A DNA stretch of 48,054 bases. It comes from Streptomyces hokutonensis. Lineage in GTDB: Bacteria; Actinomycetota; Actinomycetes; Streptomycetales; Streptomycetaceae. Position 1 is the first letter of the stretch; the number at the start of each line of letters is the position of its first letter. This document shows positions 7,700-23,262 of this stretch, piece by piece. The stretch lies in contig NZ_BARG01000051.1 of assembly GCF_000376565.1 (NCBI RefSeq), forward strand, positions 1-48,054, read 5' to 3'. The translations under genes were made by a program, and so were the position numbers. The notes below the pieces were generated by a model that saw only the letters and a list, made by a program, of their open reading frames with translations, made no database searches and was not told where the DNA came from.

Positions 7700-9414
7700 G
7701 CGATCAGCTCCTTCGCGGTGACCGCCGCGCCCGCTGACGCGTCCGGCTCCGCCAGTGCCGTCAGTACGGGTTCGTACGCGTCCGGCGGCGCCTCGTGGCC
7801 GGGCCTGAGCAGTTCGAGCGAGCGCTCCAGGGCGGCCGTCAGCCGGAGGGCGCGCGCCTCGTCGGCGGGGTCCGCGAGGAGCAGATGGGTGGCGGACGCG
7901 CCCGCGAAGCACAGCTCGTAGCGGCGCGCGAGGGCGAAGGCCTCCGGGGGCGTGTCGCGGGTGGCCGGGCCCAGCGCCGTCACGGCGTCGGCGACCGCCG
8001 TGACCTCCTGGGCGAGCGCGGCGGCCACTTCGTGGGCGCGCTGCGGTACGGCCCCGGCCGCGGCGAGTCCACCGAGCCGGCCGGCCGCCGCGGACAGCCC
8101 CTGGACGACGCTGCATCCGGTACGGCTCATCAGGCGCAGCGCGCCGTGGTCCAGCGCGGGCAGGGCCGACACGTCGGCGGCTGCGGCGAGACCGGCCGCG
8201 TCGTGCGCGCCGCTGTGGGCCAGCCTGCCGAGGAGCGGGAACTGGGCGATCAGGGCGGAGCGGTTCACGGCCGTGCTGCCGTCGAAGATGGCGACGACAC
8301 GGTGGTCGCGCTCCAGTTTCTGGAACATCCCGTCGACATGACGGTCCGTCAGGAAGCCTCGGGCGCCGAGGAGTTCCGCGAGTTCGTCGATGGTCTGCTG
8401 GACGATCGCCGGCACCCCCGCCTTGGCGAGCGCCGACACCACGCTCATCTCGCCGGTCAGGCAGTGCGCCGAGCGCGCGGCCATCAGCGAGGCGGCGTCG
8501 GCGAGCGCCACGGTGGCCGCGGCGCGCCCCAGGACCCGTCGGGCGAGCGGCAGTCGGAGCAGGGTGGTGCCGTACAGGGCGCGCCGCTCGGCGAACGCGT
8601 GCACCAGACGCAGCGCGTGCTCACCCGCGCCGAGGGAGAGCGAACAGCACACGGTCCGGGTCAGTTGCAGGCTCTTCAGGACGATCTCCAGGCCGTCACC
8701 CACCCGGCCGGTCAGCGCTCCGGCGGGGACCTCGGCGCCGTCGAAGCGGATGCCGCTGATGTCGGCGCCCCGGATGCCGTGCGTGGGTTCCTTGGGCAGC
8801 GGCCGCCAACTGCCCTCGGCCAGCCGATTCTTGTCGACGAGGAACAGGCTGAAGCCGCGCGCCCCGCCCTGCGGGGAGGTGCGGGCGAGCACGGAGATCA
8901 GCTCGCCGCGGGTCGCGTTGTTGACCGGCCACTTCGTCCCGTCGAGCCGCCGGCCGCCCGCCTCGGTCGCCGTCGCGGTGAGCCGCCCGGCCAGCAGGTC
9001 GCTGCCCCGGCCCGGCTCGGTCAGCCCCCAGGACACCACGGCGTCCTCGTCGAGGATCCGCCGGGCGAGCGCGCGCCGCTGCTCCGCGGAGCCGGCCACC
9101 CAGGTCGACACCGCGCCGAGGAACGTCTTGCCGTGCGCGACCGCGACGGTCACGTCGTGCCGCGCCACCGTCCGCAGGGACGCGAGCAGTTCGGGCAGGC
9201 CGCCCGGCGCGCCGCCGAACTCCGCCGGCACATAGGCGCGTGCGATTCCGCAGCCGTCCAGCAGCGCGCAGGCCTCGGCGGGGAACTCCTCCCGGGCGTC
9301 CAGCCGGGCGCTGCGGGCCGCGGCGAAGGGCCCGTCCGCCGCACGGGAGCCCTGTATCGCGGCATCCAGAGCGGCAGGCAGGCCGGACGGCCACCCCAGG
9401 CCGGTTGCGGTCAT
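7696..9414 (-). CDS. Acyl-CoA dehydrogenase-like protein 2 (Asp base)
   Basis: This 572-residue flavoprotein has the acyl-CoA dehydrogenase core: the FAD segment WGLTEPGRGSD near residues 129-139, a central beta domain, and the helical segment with DGMFQKLERDHRVV. The catalytic-base motif is IFDGST, placing Asp378 where most family members have Glu. An acidic base remains, so alpha,beta-dehydrogenation is plausible. The C-terminus runs about 150 residues past the core. It is coupled through ATGA overlaps both to the FAAL upstream (9411-9414) and to the partner dehydrogenase downstream. With an ACP and FAAL in the same operon, it is likely to desaturate the acyl chain while it is bound to the carrier protein. 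Confidence 0.85.
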   Translation of the reverse strand: MTATGLGWPSGLPAALDAAIQGSRAADGPFAAARSARLDAREEFPAEACALLDGCGIARAYVPAEFGGAPGGLPELLASLRTVARHDVTVAVAHGKTFLGAVSTWVAGSAEQRRALARRILDEDAVVSWGLTEPGRGSDLLAGRLTATATEAGGRRLDGTKWPVNNATRGELISVLARTSPQGGARGFSLFLVDKNRLAEGSWRPLPKEPTHGIRGADISGIRFDGAEVPAGALTGRVGDGLEIVLKSLQLTRTVCCSLSLGAGEHALRLVHAFAERRALYGTTLLRLPLARRVLGRAAATVALADAASLMAARSAHCLTGEMSVVSALAKAGVPAIVQQTIDELAELLGARGFLTDRHVDGMFQKLERDHRVVAIFDGSTAVNRSALIAQFPLLGRLAHSGAHDAAGLAAAADVSALPALDHGALRLMSRTGCSVVQGLSAAAGRLGGLAAAGAVPQRAHEVAAALAQEVTAVADAVTALGPATRDTPPEAFALARRYELCFAGASATHLLLADPADEARALRLTAALERSLELLRPGHEAPPDAYEPVLTALAEPDASAGAAVTAKELIA

Positions 9415-11168
9415 ATGGACTCCTCCGCCACAACGGCACGCACCGCCGGGTCGACCTCCTCGTACACCGGGGTGAGCGCGCCGTCGAGGAAGAGCCCGCG
9501 CATCTCGGAGCGCTGCACCTTGCCGCTCGTGGTCTTGCGGACGGCACCCGGCCGGAGCAGGACGAGCCCGGCCGTGCGCACCCCGAAGGCGCGGTAGACC
9601 GTGGCCCGCATCTCCACGGCCAGTTGCGCCAGCTGTTCGGCGTCGAAGCGGCCCCGGACCTCGTGCAGGACGACGACCTCCTCCTGCGGCACCGGCACGG
9701 TGAACGCGGTGCCCGCCAGGGTTGCCAACGGGGCGTGCCGCAGGCGCAGTTCGTGCTCGATGTCGTGCGGGTAGAGATTGCGGCCGTGCACGATCAGCAG
9801 GTCCTTGCTGCGGCCGGTCACATAGAGCTCGCCGTCGAGCAGCGCGCCGAGGTCCCCGGTGCGCAGGAACGGGCCGTCGCCGTCGGCGGTACGCGCGCCG
9901 AACGTCTCGGCGCTCGCGTCGGGCCGCTCCCAGTAGCCGGCCGCGACGCTGGGGCCGCGCAGCCAGATCTCGCCGGTCGTGCCGTCGGGCAGCACCCGGT
10001 GGTCGGCCGGGTCGACGATCCGCACGTCGAAGTCCGGCACATCGCCGCAGCCCACCAGCTGCCGCGCCGGGCCGCCGGGGCGCGGGGCCTCCAGGGTGTG
10101 CTTCTCCAGGGCCTCGGGATCCACCGGCTCGACACGCGGCGGCCGGCCCGCCCGCCCCGACACGAAGACGGTGGCCTCGGCCATTCCGTAGCAGGGCGCG
10201 AGGGACTCGGCGCGGAATCCGGCCGCGGCGAAGCGGTCGGCGAAGTCGCGGAGGGTGGACGCCTGGATCGGCTCGGAGCCGTTGGCGGCGAACCGCCAGC
10301 GGGACAGGTCGAGTCGGGCGAGCTGGGCGTCCGTGACGCGGCGCACGCACAACTCGTAGGCGAAGTTGGGCGCGGCCGAGTAGCCGAGGCCGTACGTGTC
10401 GATCATGGCGAGCCACTGGTGCGGACGCTTGAGGAACGCCATGGGGGACATCAGCACGCAGCTGCTGCCCAGGAACAGACTGGGCAGCAGCTGACCCATC
10501 AGGCCCATGTCGTGGTAGAGCGGGATCCAGCCGCCGAAGTTGGTGTCCGCGGTCAGGCCCAGTGAGCGGCGCAGACTGTCCGCGTTGTGCAGCAGGTTGC
10601 CGTGGTCGACCATGACGCCCTTCGGGTCGCCGGTCGAACCGGACGTGTACTGCAGCAGCACCAGGTCGCCGCGGCCGGCCCCGGGGTCGTGCCACCGGTC
10701 GGCGTCTCCGAAGTCCGCGGTGTCGCTCGCCGCGACGGTGAGGCCCAGGTCCTCGGTGTCGCTCCACCACTGGGCCTCGTCCAGCTGTCCGGTGTCGGTG
10801 AGGGCCACCCGCACCCCCGAGTCCACGGCGATCCCGGAGACCCGGCGCTGCTGGTACTGGAACTGGCCCGGCATCGGCGAGGGCACCGCGACGACCCCCG
10901 CGTACAGGCAGCCGAGGAAGGCGGTGACGAAGGGCAGGCCCGGCGGGTGCAGCAGCATGACCCGGTCGCCGGGCGCGCAGTGCCGCTGCAGCCAGGAGGC
11001 GACCCGGCGGGCCTCGGCGTCCAGTTCGGCGTAACCGAGCGTCCGGGCACCGTCGGCCGCGTCGTGGTCGTGCACGAAGGTGACGGCGGCGCGGTCGGCC
11101 CGCTCCACGGCGTGGCGGCGCAGCAGGTGCAGGGCGCTGGGCTCGTCCAGAAGGGAGGAGTCGGTCAC
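9411..11168 (-). CDS. Fatty acyl-AMP ligase (FAAL)
   Basis: This 585-residue adenylate-forming enzyme has the ATP loop YTSGSTGDPKG and the FAAL-type segment NFGGWIPLYHDMGLMG, which separates FAALs from CoA ligases. It also has the C-terminal Lys region (KTTSGKVQR). It activates a fatty acid as acyl-AMP and loads it on a carrier protein, here most simply the ACP encoded three genes downstream. The GTG start at 11168 overlaps the stop of NRPS2 (GTGA). This gene defines the product as a lipopeptide and sets the acyl starter. The chain length cannot be read from sequence. Confidence 0.92.
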   Translation of the reverse strand: MTDSSLLDEPSALHLLRRHAVERADRAAVTFVHDHDAADGARTLGYAELDAEARRVASWLQRHCAPGDRVMLLHPPGLPFVTAFLGCLYAGVVAVPSPMPGQFQYQQRRVSGIAVDSGVRVALTDTGQLDEAQWWSDTEDLGLTVAASDTADFGDADRWHDPGAGRGDLVLLQYTSGSTGDPKGVMVDHGNLLHNADSLRRSLGLTADTNFGGWIPLYHDMGLMGQLLPSLFLGSSCVLMSPMAFLKRPHQWLAMIDTYGLGYSAAPNFAYELCVRRVTDAQLARLDLSRWRFAANGSEPIQASTLRDFADRFAAAGFRAESLAPCYGMAEATVFVSGRAGRPPRVEPVDPEALEKHTLEAPRPGGPARQLVGCGDVPDFDVRIVDPADHRVLPDGTTGEIWLRGPSVAAGYWERPDASAETFGARTADGDGPFLRTGDLGALLDGELYVTGRSKDLLIVHGRNLYPHDIEHELRLRHAPLATLAGTAFTVPVPQEEVVVLHEVRGRFDAEQLAQLAVEMRATVYRAFGVRTAGLVLLRPGAVRKTTSGKVQRSEMRGLFLDGALTPVYEEVDPAVRAVVAEESI

Positions 11169-12876
11169 GGGGCAGTCCTCTCGGCGCGCGCGGGCAGAAA
11201 CTGGGTGGCTTCGAAGTAGTCCAGGTAGCGGCCGATCAGCTCGCGTTCCGGCGGCAGGCACTCGATGCCCGAACCGGCCAGCGCCGCCCGCAGGTTGGCG
11301 GTCTCGAAGACCGGCCTGCTGCCCCGGTAGCCGAGGTCCTCGGCGGGCCGGTCGGGGCCGAACAGCGGGAGGAAACGGGCGAGTTCGTTCTCCTCGCCGC
11401 GTTCGGCCGCCGCCGTCAGCTCGGCGTACCAGTCGGCGTACGGGAGGCGGCGCAGCGGATGGCCGCACTCCGCGAGCAGCTCGACCAGCCGGTCCCAGGC
11501 CAGCGGATGTCCGCCCGGCAGGTTGAAGGAGGTGCCGTGCCACTGTCCGCCGAGCGCCACGTGCGCCACCGTCGCGGCACAGAAGTCGACCGGGGTCATC
11601 TCCAGGAAGACGTCGAACTCCAGGGCCGCGCCCAGCTGGACGCAGCCCTTGACGGTCGCGTTGAGGAAGGTGTCCGTGGCACAGGCGCCGGTGGTCTGCG
11701 CCCCCGCGATCTGCCCGGGGCGGTAGACGCAGGTCGGCAGGCCCCGCGCGTGGGCCTGCGCCATCATGCGGTCGCCCACCCATTTGGTCTGCCGGTATCC
11801 GCCGACCACGCCCTCGGGCCCGGCCACCGCGTCCTCCGTCCATCGGTGCGCGCCGGGGCGGCCCGGGTAGACGGCGAGCGAGGAGATGTAGTGCACCGGC
11901 TTGACGCGGTGCCGGGCGGCGAGCCGCAGGACCTCCTGGGTGCCGAGGACGTTGACCGGCTTGAGCCGCCGGTAGGGCAGCGCGTAGCTGGACCAGGCCC
12001 CGTTGTGGACGATCATCTCGACGTCCCGGGCCAGCCGCAGATAGGTCTCCCGGTCCAGTCCGAAGTACGGCCGGGCCAGGTCGCCGGGCACACCGGAGAA
12101 CCGTTTCTCGTCGCCGTCCCGCCACACCCCGTACAGCTCCATCGCGGCCCTGACCCGAGCCGCCGCCTGCTCGGGGCTGTCGGAGCGGACCAGGACGTAC
12201 AGCCGGGCGCCGGAGCGGTCGAGCAGCTCGCGCATCAGGAAGGCACCCGTGTAGCCGGTGCCGCCGGTCAGCAGCACGCAGCCGTACGGACCCCGGGAGG
12301 CGGGGAGCGCGTCCGCGGCCGGGACGATGTCGGCGGGCAGCAGGGCCTCCGCCGCGAGATCCTCGCCGGAGATGGACCGCGGGTGTCCCGCCCCGCCCGC
12401 CTGCGCGGCCGTGTCGTCCTGGGCGCCCAGCTGCCGTACGAGACGTTCCACGGTCGGGTTGTCGAACAGCTTGCGCAGGCTGATCCGGGCGCCGGTCGCC
12501 GCCCGGAGCCGGGCCGCCAGCTGGGCGCCGGCCAGTGAGTCGCCGCCCAGCTCGAAGAAGTTGTCCTTGAGGCCCACCCTGCCGACGCCGAGGACGTCCG
12601 CCCAGATCTCGGCGAGCTGGATCTCCTGGGGTGTCTGCGGCGCCACGTAGCCCGCGGCGCCCGTCGTGTCGTCCTCCGCGACGGCCGGCAGCCTGCCCCG
12701 GTCGACCTTGCCGTTGGGCAGTTTGGGCAGCTCGGGCAGGACGACGAAACGGGCCGGGACCATCGCGTCGGGCAGCTGCCCGGCGGCGAACTCCCGCAGG
12801 CCGGTACGGAAGGCGGCCCAGCTCGCCTGCGTCAGCGGGGAGTTGGCCGTCGGCGTGACCGGTGCGTTCACGGTGC

Positions 12877-12880
<4 letters not shown>
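11165..12880 (-). CDS. NRPS2: A-domain C-terminal lid, carrier and thioester reductase
   Basis: This 571-residue protein starts inside what is normally one adenylation domain. Residues 11-65 carry TANSPL (compare the usual YANDPL after an inserted methyltransferase), LPDAMVP (A9) and LPNGKVDR (A10, catalytic Lys58). A carrier domain follows with Ser115 in LGGDSL, then an NAD(P)H-dependent thioester reductase with GGTGYTG at 206-212 and the Tyr362/Lys366 pair in GGYRQTK. The reductase releases the chain as an aldehyde, or an alcohol after a second reduction. The ATG at 12880 overlaps the stop of NRPS1 (ATGA), with GAGGGAG just upstream. Function requires NRPS2 to complete the second A domain of NRPS1 in trans. 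Confidence 0.92.
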
Positions 12881-19965
<7,085 letters not shown>

Positions 19966-20307
19966 GTCGGTTCGGCTCTCCCCCGTAGAGATCGCTTCAA
20001 GCGTCCGTCTGGCACGCTCCGCAGGCCACTCAAACCTGTCAAAGTCTCTGGAAATCAGCCACTACTTGTTCGAGTAGTTGACGGCTCATAAAGGGTCGGG
20101 TAGAAGGCCCGCGCGAGATTCGAATACCGGCCACCGGCGAGAAATCTCTTGATCGTGGATGGGGATCTCTTTACCTGAATGGGCTAGCGTCGGAAACACG
20201 AAGCGCCGGGATTACGGCATGGACCGGCCCGCTTGCGGGGCAGGGGAGGGCAGTCGATGGTCAGAGTCGCGTGATGAGGGGCGTCGTGCCAGGTCAGGCG
20301 CGTACGC
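19966..20307. promoter_or_regulatory. Divergent promoter region of NRPS operon and LuxR1
   Basis: These 342 bases separate the divergent NRPS1 and LuxR1 genes and are visibly richer in A/T than the flanks, with no credible coding frame. They must hold both promoters. A dyad at 20061-20078 is the only clear structured element. I could not assign -35/-10 boxes with confidence. Confidence 0.6.
20061..20078. promoter_or_regulatory. Inverted repeat ACTACT-N6-AGTAGT, candidate operator
   Basis: Perfect six-base arms ACTACT (20061-20066) and AGTAGT (20073-20078) flank TGTTCG. The core CTAC-N8-GTAG recurs with the same spacing at 32298-32313 in front of the second operon. It lies about 96 bases upstream of the NRPS1 start codon. 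It is a candidate binding site for one of the two LuxR-type regulators, which is an inference. Confidence 0.45.
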
Positions 20308-21711
20308 ATGCTCGCTGAACGGTGGATGCACACGGGGGAGATTGTGGATCTGTACGGCCGTGCCCATGAACAATGTGTAATACGTCTCCGGTTGCATGCA
20401 GTGGCCCGTGGCCGGAGCAATGTGATTCTGCTGGACGGTCCCAGAGGTTCCGGCAAGACCGCCTTGGTCAATCGAATTTCGGCCACTGCGGAACAGCTCG
20501 GGTTCGACGTCGTCAGCGGCCGGGCAACCAGGTACCGCAAGCTTTTACTGGCTGCCTCCCTCATGGGTGGCACAGCCGGTTTTGAGTCACTTCCCGAAGA
20601 CCCCGGTCTCGGAACGTCCTGGGGTCCGGACCTGTTGGACGAGACGGTCGCGGCCGAACTCGCCGGCCCGGGCGGCGAACCGGGCCCGGACGACGCGTCG
20701 GCCAGGCCGGTGCTGATCGCCCTCGACGACGTCGCCTGGGACGATCCCGACGTCCAGGGCGCCCTTCAGCGGCTTCCCTCGGTGGGCTCCGCCCGCCGGG
20801 TGCTGTGGCTCTTCTCGGGCGTCGGTGTGCCCGGCCTGCCCGGCCCGCCGCAGGGCCCCGACACCGTTCGTCTCGCCCTCGGCCCACTGCGCCGGCGCGA
20901 CACCGTCCGGATGGCCGCGGACCGGCTCGGCGGAGTGCCGGACGCCACGCTCGGGCAGTTGATCGATGCCTGCGGCGGCCACCCCGCGCTGCTCGTCGCC
21001 GTACTGGACACGCTGATCGCCTGTGGCGGGCACACCGTGCGCGGCGGCGTCGCCCGGTCGGCCGCCGGGCCACTGCCCCGGCCTGTGCTGACCGCGCTGC
21101 TCCACGACGACCCGCGGCTTTCCGGGCGGGCCCGGGCCCTGGTGGCCGAGGTGGCGGCCCAGCCGCGCCCGGTCCGGATGAGCGAGCTGATACAACTGCC
21201 CGACGAACGGGCGGTCCCGCTGCTGGGCGCGGTGCGCGAGGCGGCCGAGGCCGGGGTGCTCGTCGTGGAGGGCGACCGGCTCAGGTTCCGGCACGCGCTG
21301 GTGCGCGAGGCGGTGGCCCTGCTGTCGAGCCGGCCGGCCGAGCGCCGCGGCGCCGTCGCCCGGCCGGTCGCCGCGGGACGGGCGACGGCACCCGCCCGTG
21401 AGACCGTCCACGCCGGTCCCGTCGCGTCCACGGGCGACCCGGCGGGCGAGGGCGGCGAGCCCAACCCGCTCAGCCCGGCCGAGCACAACATCGTCCGGCT
21501 CGTCGCCGACGGTCTGACGAACCGTCAAATAGCCTCACGGGTCAGCCTGTCGCCCCACACCGTCAACTTCCACCTCCGCAAGATCTTTCGAAAACTGGGC
21601 GTCTTCTCCCGGGCCGAACTCGTGGGGGCGCACCTCCACCAGCTGCACCTGGAGGACGAGTCCACCACCACGCCCCCCACACCGGAGAGCAGGACCGCAG
21701 ATGCGCGATGA
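20308..21711 (+). CDS. LuxR1: ATPase-LuxR family pathway regulator with TTA codon
   Basis: This 467-residue regulator has an N-terminal P-loop ATPase (Walker A GPRGSGKT at 44-51; Walker B near PVLIALDDVAW, about residue 130) and a C-terminal LuxR helix-turn-helix (LSPAEHNIVRLVADGLTNRQIA, then SPHTVNFHLRKIFRKLG). It is about half the length of typical LAL regulators, so most of the middle sensory region is missing. Codon 80 is TTA (20545-20547), which in Streptomyces needs the bldA tRNA and links expression to development. The gene diverges from the NRPS operon and overlaps the exporter gene by 11 bases, so it probably activates both. ATG alternatives at 20308 and 20326 are possible. Confidence 0.88.
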   Translation: MLAERWMHTGEIVDLYGRAHEQCVIRLRLHAVARGRSNVILLDGPRGSGKTALVNRISATAEQLGFDVVSGRATRYRKLLLAASLMGGTAGFESLPEDPGLGTSWGPDLLDETVAAELAGPGGEPGPDDASARPVLIALDDVAWDDPDVQGALQRLPSVGSARRVLWLFSGVGVPGLPGPPQGPDTVRLALGPLRRRDTVRMAADRLGGVPDATLGQLIDACGGHPALLVAVLDTLIACGGHTVRGGVARSAAGPLPRPVLTALLHDDPRLSGRARALVAEVAAQPRPVRMSELIQLPDERAVPLLGAVREAAEAGVLVVEGDRLRFRHALVREAVALLSSRPAERRGAVARPVAAGRATAPARETVHAGPVASTGDPAGEGGEPNPLSPAEHNIVRLVADGLTNRQIASRVSLSPHTVNFHLRKIFRKLGVFSRAELVGAHLHQLHLEDESTTTPPTPESRTADAR

Positions 21712-23215
21712 GCAGGCCGTTTCCCTTCCCCGACGGCAGGAGGGCGACACGGACTCCACCCCGGCGGCAGCGAGCGGGACCGGATCACCGGGCCTCAGCC
21801 CACGACGGGTTCGCGCCATGCTGCTGGTGGCGATGGCCGCGACCTTCATGGCGATGATGGACTCCTACATCGTCAATGTGGCCGTCCCGTCCCTCCGCGC
21901 CGACCTCCACGCCTCCGTGTCCGCGATCGAGATGACGGTGGGCGGATACATCCTGGCCTACGGGCTCTTCCTGGTGACCGGCGGCCGACTGGGCGACATC
22001 GTCGGCTACAAACGGATGTTCCTGTCCGGTCTCGGGCTGTTCACCGCCGCCTCGCTGGCCTGCGGCGTCGCGCCGGGCCCGGAGTCGCTGATCGTGTTCC
22101 GCTGCGTCCAGGGCTTCTCCGCGGCGCTGTTCTTCCCCCAGATCCTCTCCATCATCCAGACCTCCTTCGAGGGGACACGGCGCGACCGGGCGCTCGCCTT
22201 CTTCGGCGTCACCATCGGACTGGCCGCGATCACCGGCCAGTTGATCGGCGGAGTCCTGGTCCACCTCGACCTGTTCGGCTGGGGATGGCGCCCGATCTTC
22301 CTGGTCAACCTGCCCCTGGGGCTCGTGACCATCGCCGGTGCCGCGCTGGTCATGCCGGGCGTCAAGAGCGACCGGCGGCCCCGCCTCGACCTGCCCGGAG
22401 TCGGCCTGCTCACGGTCGCGCTGCTGCTGCTGTCCTTCCCGCTCGCCGAGGGGCGTACGGCCGGCTGGCCCGCGTGGTGCTTCGTGATGATGGTGCTGTC
22501 CGTGCCGTTCCTCGTCGCGTTCGGCCGGTGGGAGCGGCGGCTGGCCGCGAACGGCGGGCAGCCACTGGTCAGCCCCGCCCTGCTGCGGCTGCGCGGCTAC
22601 CGGTCGGGCAACGCGGTGTTCCTCGCGTTCTTCGCCTGCAACGCCGGCCTGTTCTTCGTGCTCGCCGTCCAGTTGCAGAGCGGCCTCGGCTACTCGGCGC
22701 TGCGGTCGGGGCTGCTGTTCGCCCCGCTCGGCATCGCCTTCACCGCGGTCTCCCTGGTCGTACCGAAGATCATGGGCAAGCTGGGCCTGCACATCCTGAC
22801 CGTCGGCTACGGGCTCAACGCCCTTGGCTATCTTGTGCTGTTGGTGACCGCCGTGGCCGCAGGCGACGGGCTCACCGGACCGATGCTCGTCCCCGCCCTC
22901 GTCGTCATCGGCGTGGGCCAGGGCCTGGGGGTCAGCCCGCTGCTCGGCACCGCGCTCGCCGAGGTGCCGCCGCAGGAGGCGGGCAGCGCCGCAGGCGTGC
23001 TGGAGACCGTGGGACAGCTGGGCATGTCGGTGGGCATCGCCCTGGTCGGGCTGGTCTACTTCAGCACCCTCGGCGACAGCGCCTCACGGCACGGCTACGC
23101 GCACGCCTTCACGGTGACGCTGGTGCTGAACCTCGCACTGTCCCTCCTGGCCACCCTGTTCGTGCCCCCGCTGCGCAAGGCCGCCGCGGCCCAGGCGGCG
23201 GTGGCCGCCCAGTGA
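21701..23215 (+). CDS. MFS exporter 1 (DHA2/EmrB-QacA type, 14 TM)
   Basis: This 504-residue integral membrane protein has the pattern of 14 hydrophobic segments expected of drug:H+ antiporter family 2. The motif A-like loop GGRLGDIVGYKR follows the second segment, and the first segment contains MAMMDSYIVNVAVPSL, a hallmark of the DHA2 group. The start lies 11 bases inside the 3' end of LuxR1, so the two form a regulator-exporter operon. It is probably the exporter or self-resistance gene for the NRPS product. A cytoplasmic Pro/Thr-rich N-tail of about 40 residues precedes the first membrane segment. Confidence 0.9.
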   Translation: MRDEQAVSLPRRQEGDTDSTPAAASGTGSPGLSPRRVRAMLLVAMAATFMAMMDSYIVNVAVPSLRADLHASVSAIEMTVGGYILAYGLFLVTGGRLGDIVGYKRMFLSGLGLFTAASLACGVAPGPESLIVFRCVQGFSAALFFPQILSIIQTSFEGTRRDRALAFFGVTIGLAAITGQLIGGVLVHLDLFGWGWRPIFLVNLPLGLVTIAGAALVMPGVKSDRRPRLDLPGVGLLTVALLLLSFPLAEGRTAGWPAWCFVMMVLSVPFLVAFGRWERRLAANGGQPLVSPALLRLRGYRSGNAVFLAFFACNAGLFFVLAVQLQSGLGYSALRSGLLFAPLGIAFTAVSLVVPKIMGKLGLHILTVGYGLNALGYLVLLVTAVAAGDGLTGPMLVPALVVIGVGQGLGVSPLLGTALAEVPPQEAGSAAGVLETVGQLGMSVGIALVGLVYFSTLGDSASRHGYAHAFTVTLVLNLALSLLATLFVPPLRKAAAAQAAVAAQ

Positions 23216-23262
23216 CCCCGGGGCCGGGGCCGGGGCCGGTCGCCGGGGGTGCGAGGGTGGGT
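23216..23262. terminator. GC-rich convergent spacer, possible bidirectional terminator
   Basis: This 47-base gap between two convergent exporter genes starts with three GGGGCC-type units. It contains a possible stem pairing ACCCCGG near the first stop with CCGGGGGT some 25 bases later. There is no T-tract. It is a terminator by position more than by structure. Confidence 0.25.

Noticed and set aside
6047..7921. Long plus-strand open frames over the dehydrogenase genes
   Set aside because: They are Arg/Gly/Ala-rich shadows caused by high GC content on the strand opposite real genes, with no domain signatures.
21785..22792. Minus-strand open frame inside the DHA2 exporter
   Set aside because: It is Gln/Glu/Arg-rich antisense shadow. 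The plus frame has the membrane segments and transporter motifs.
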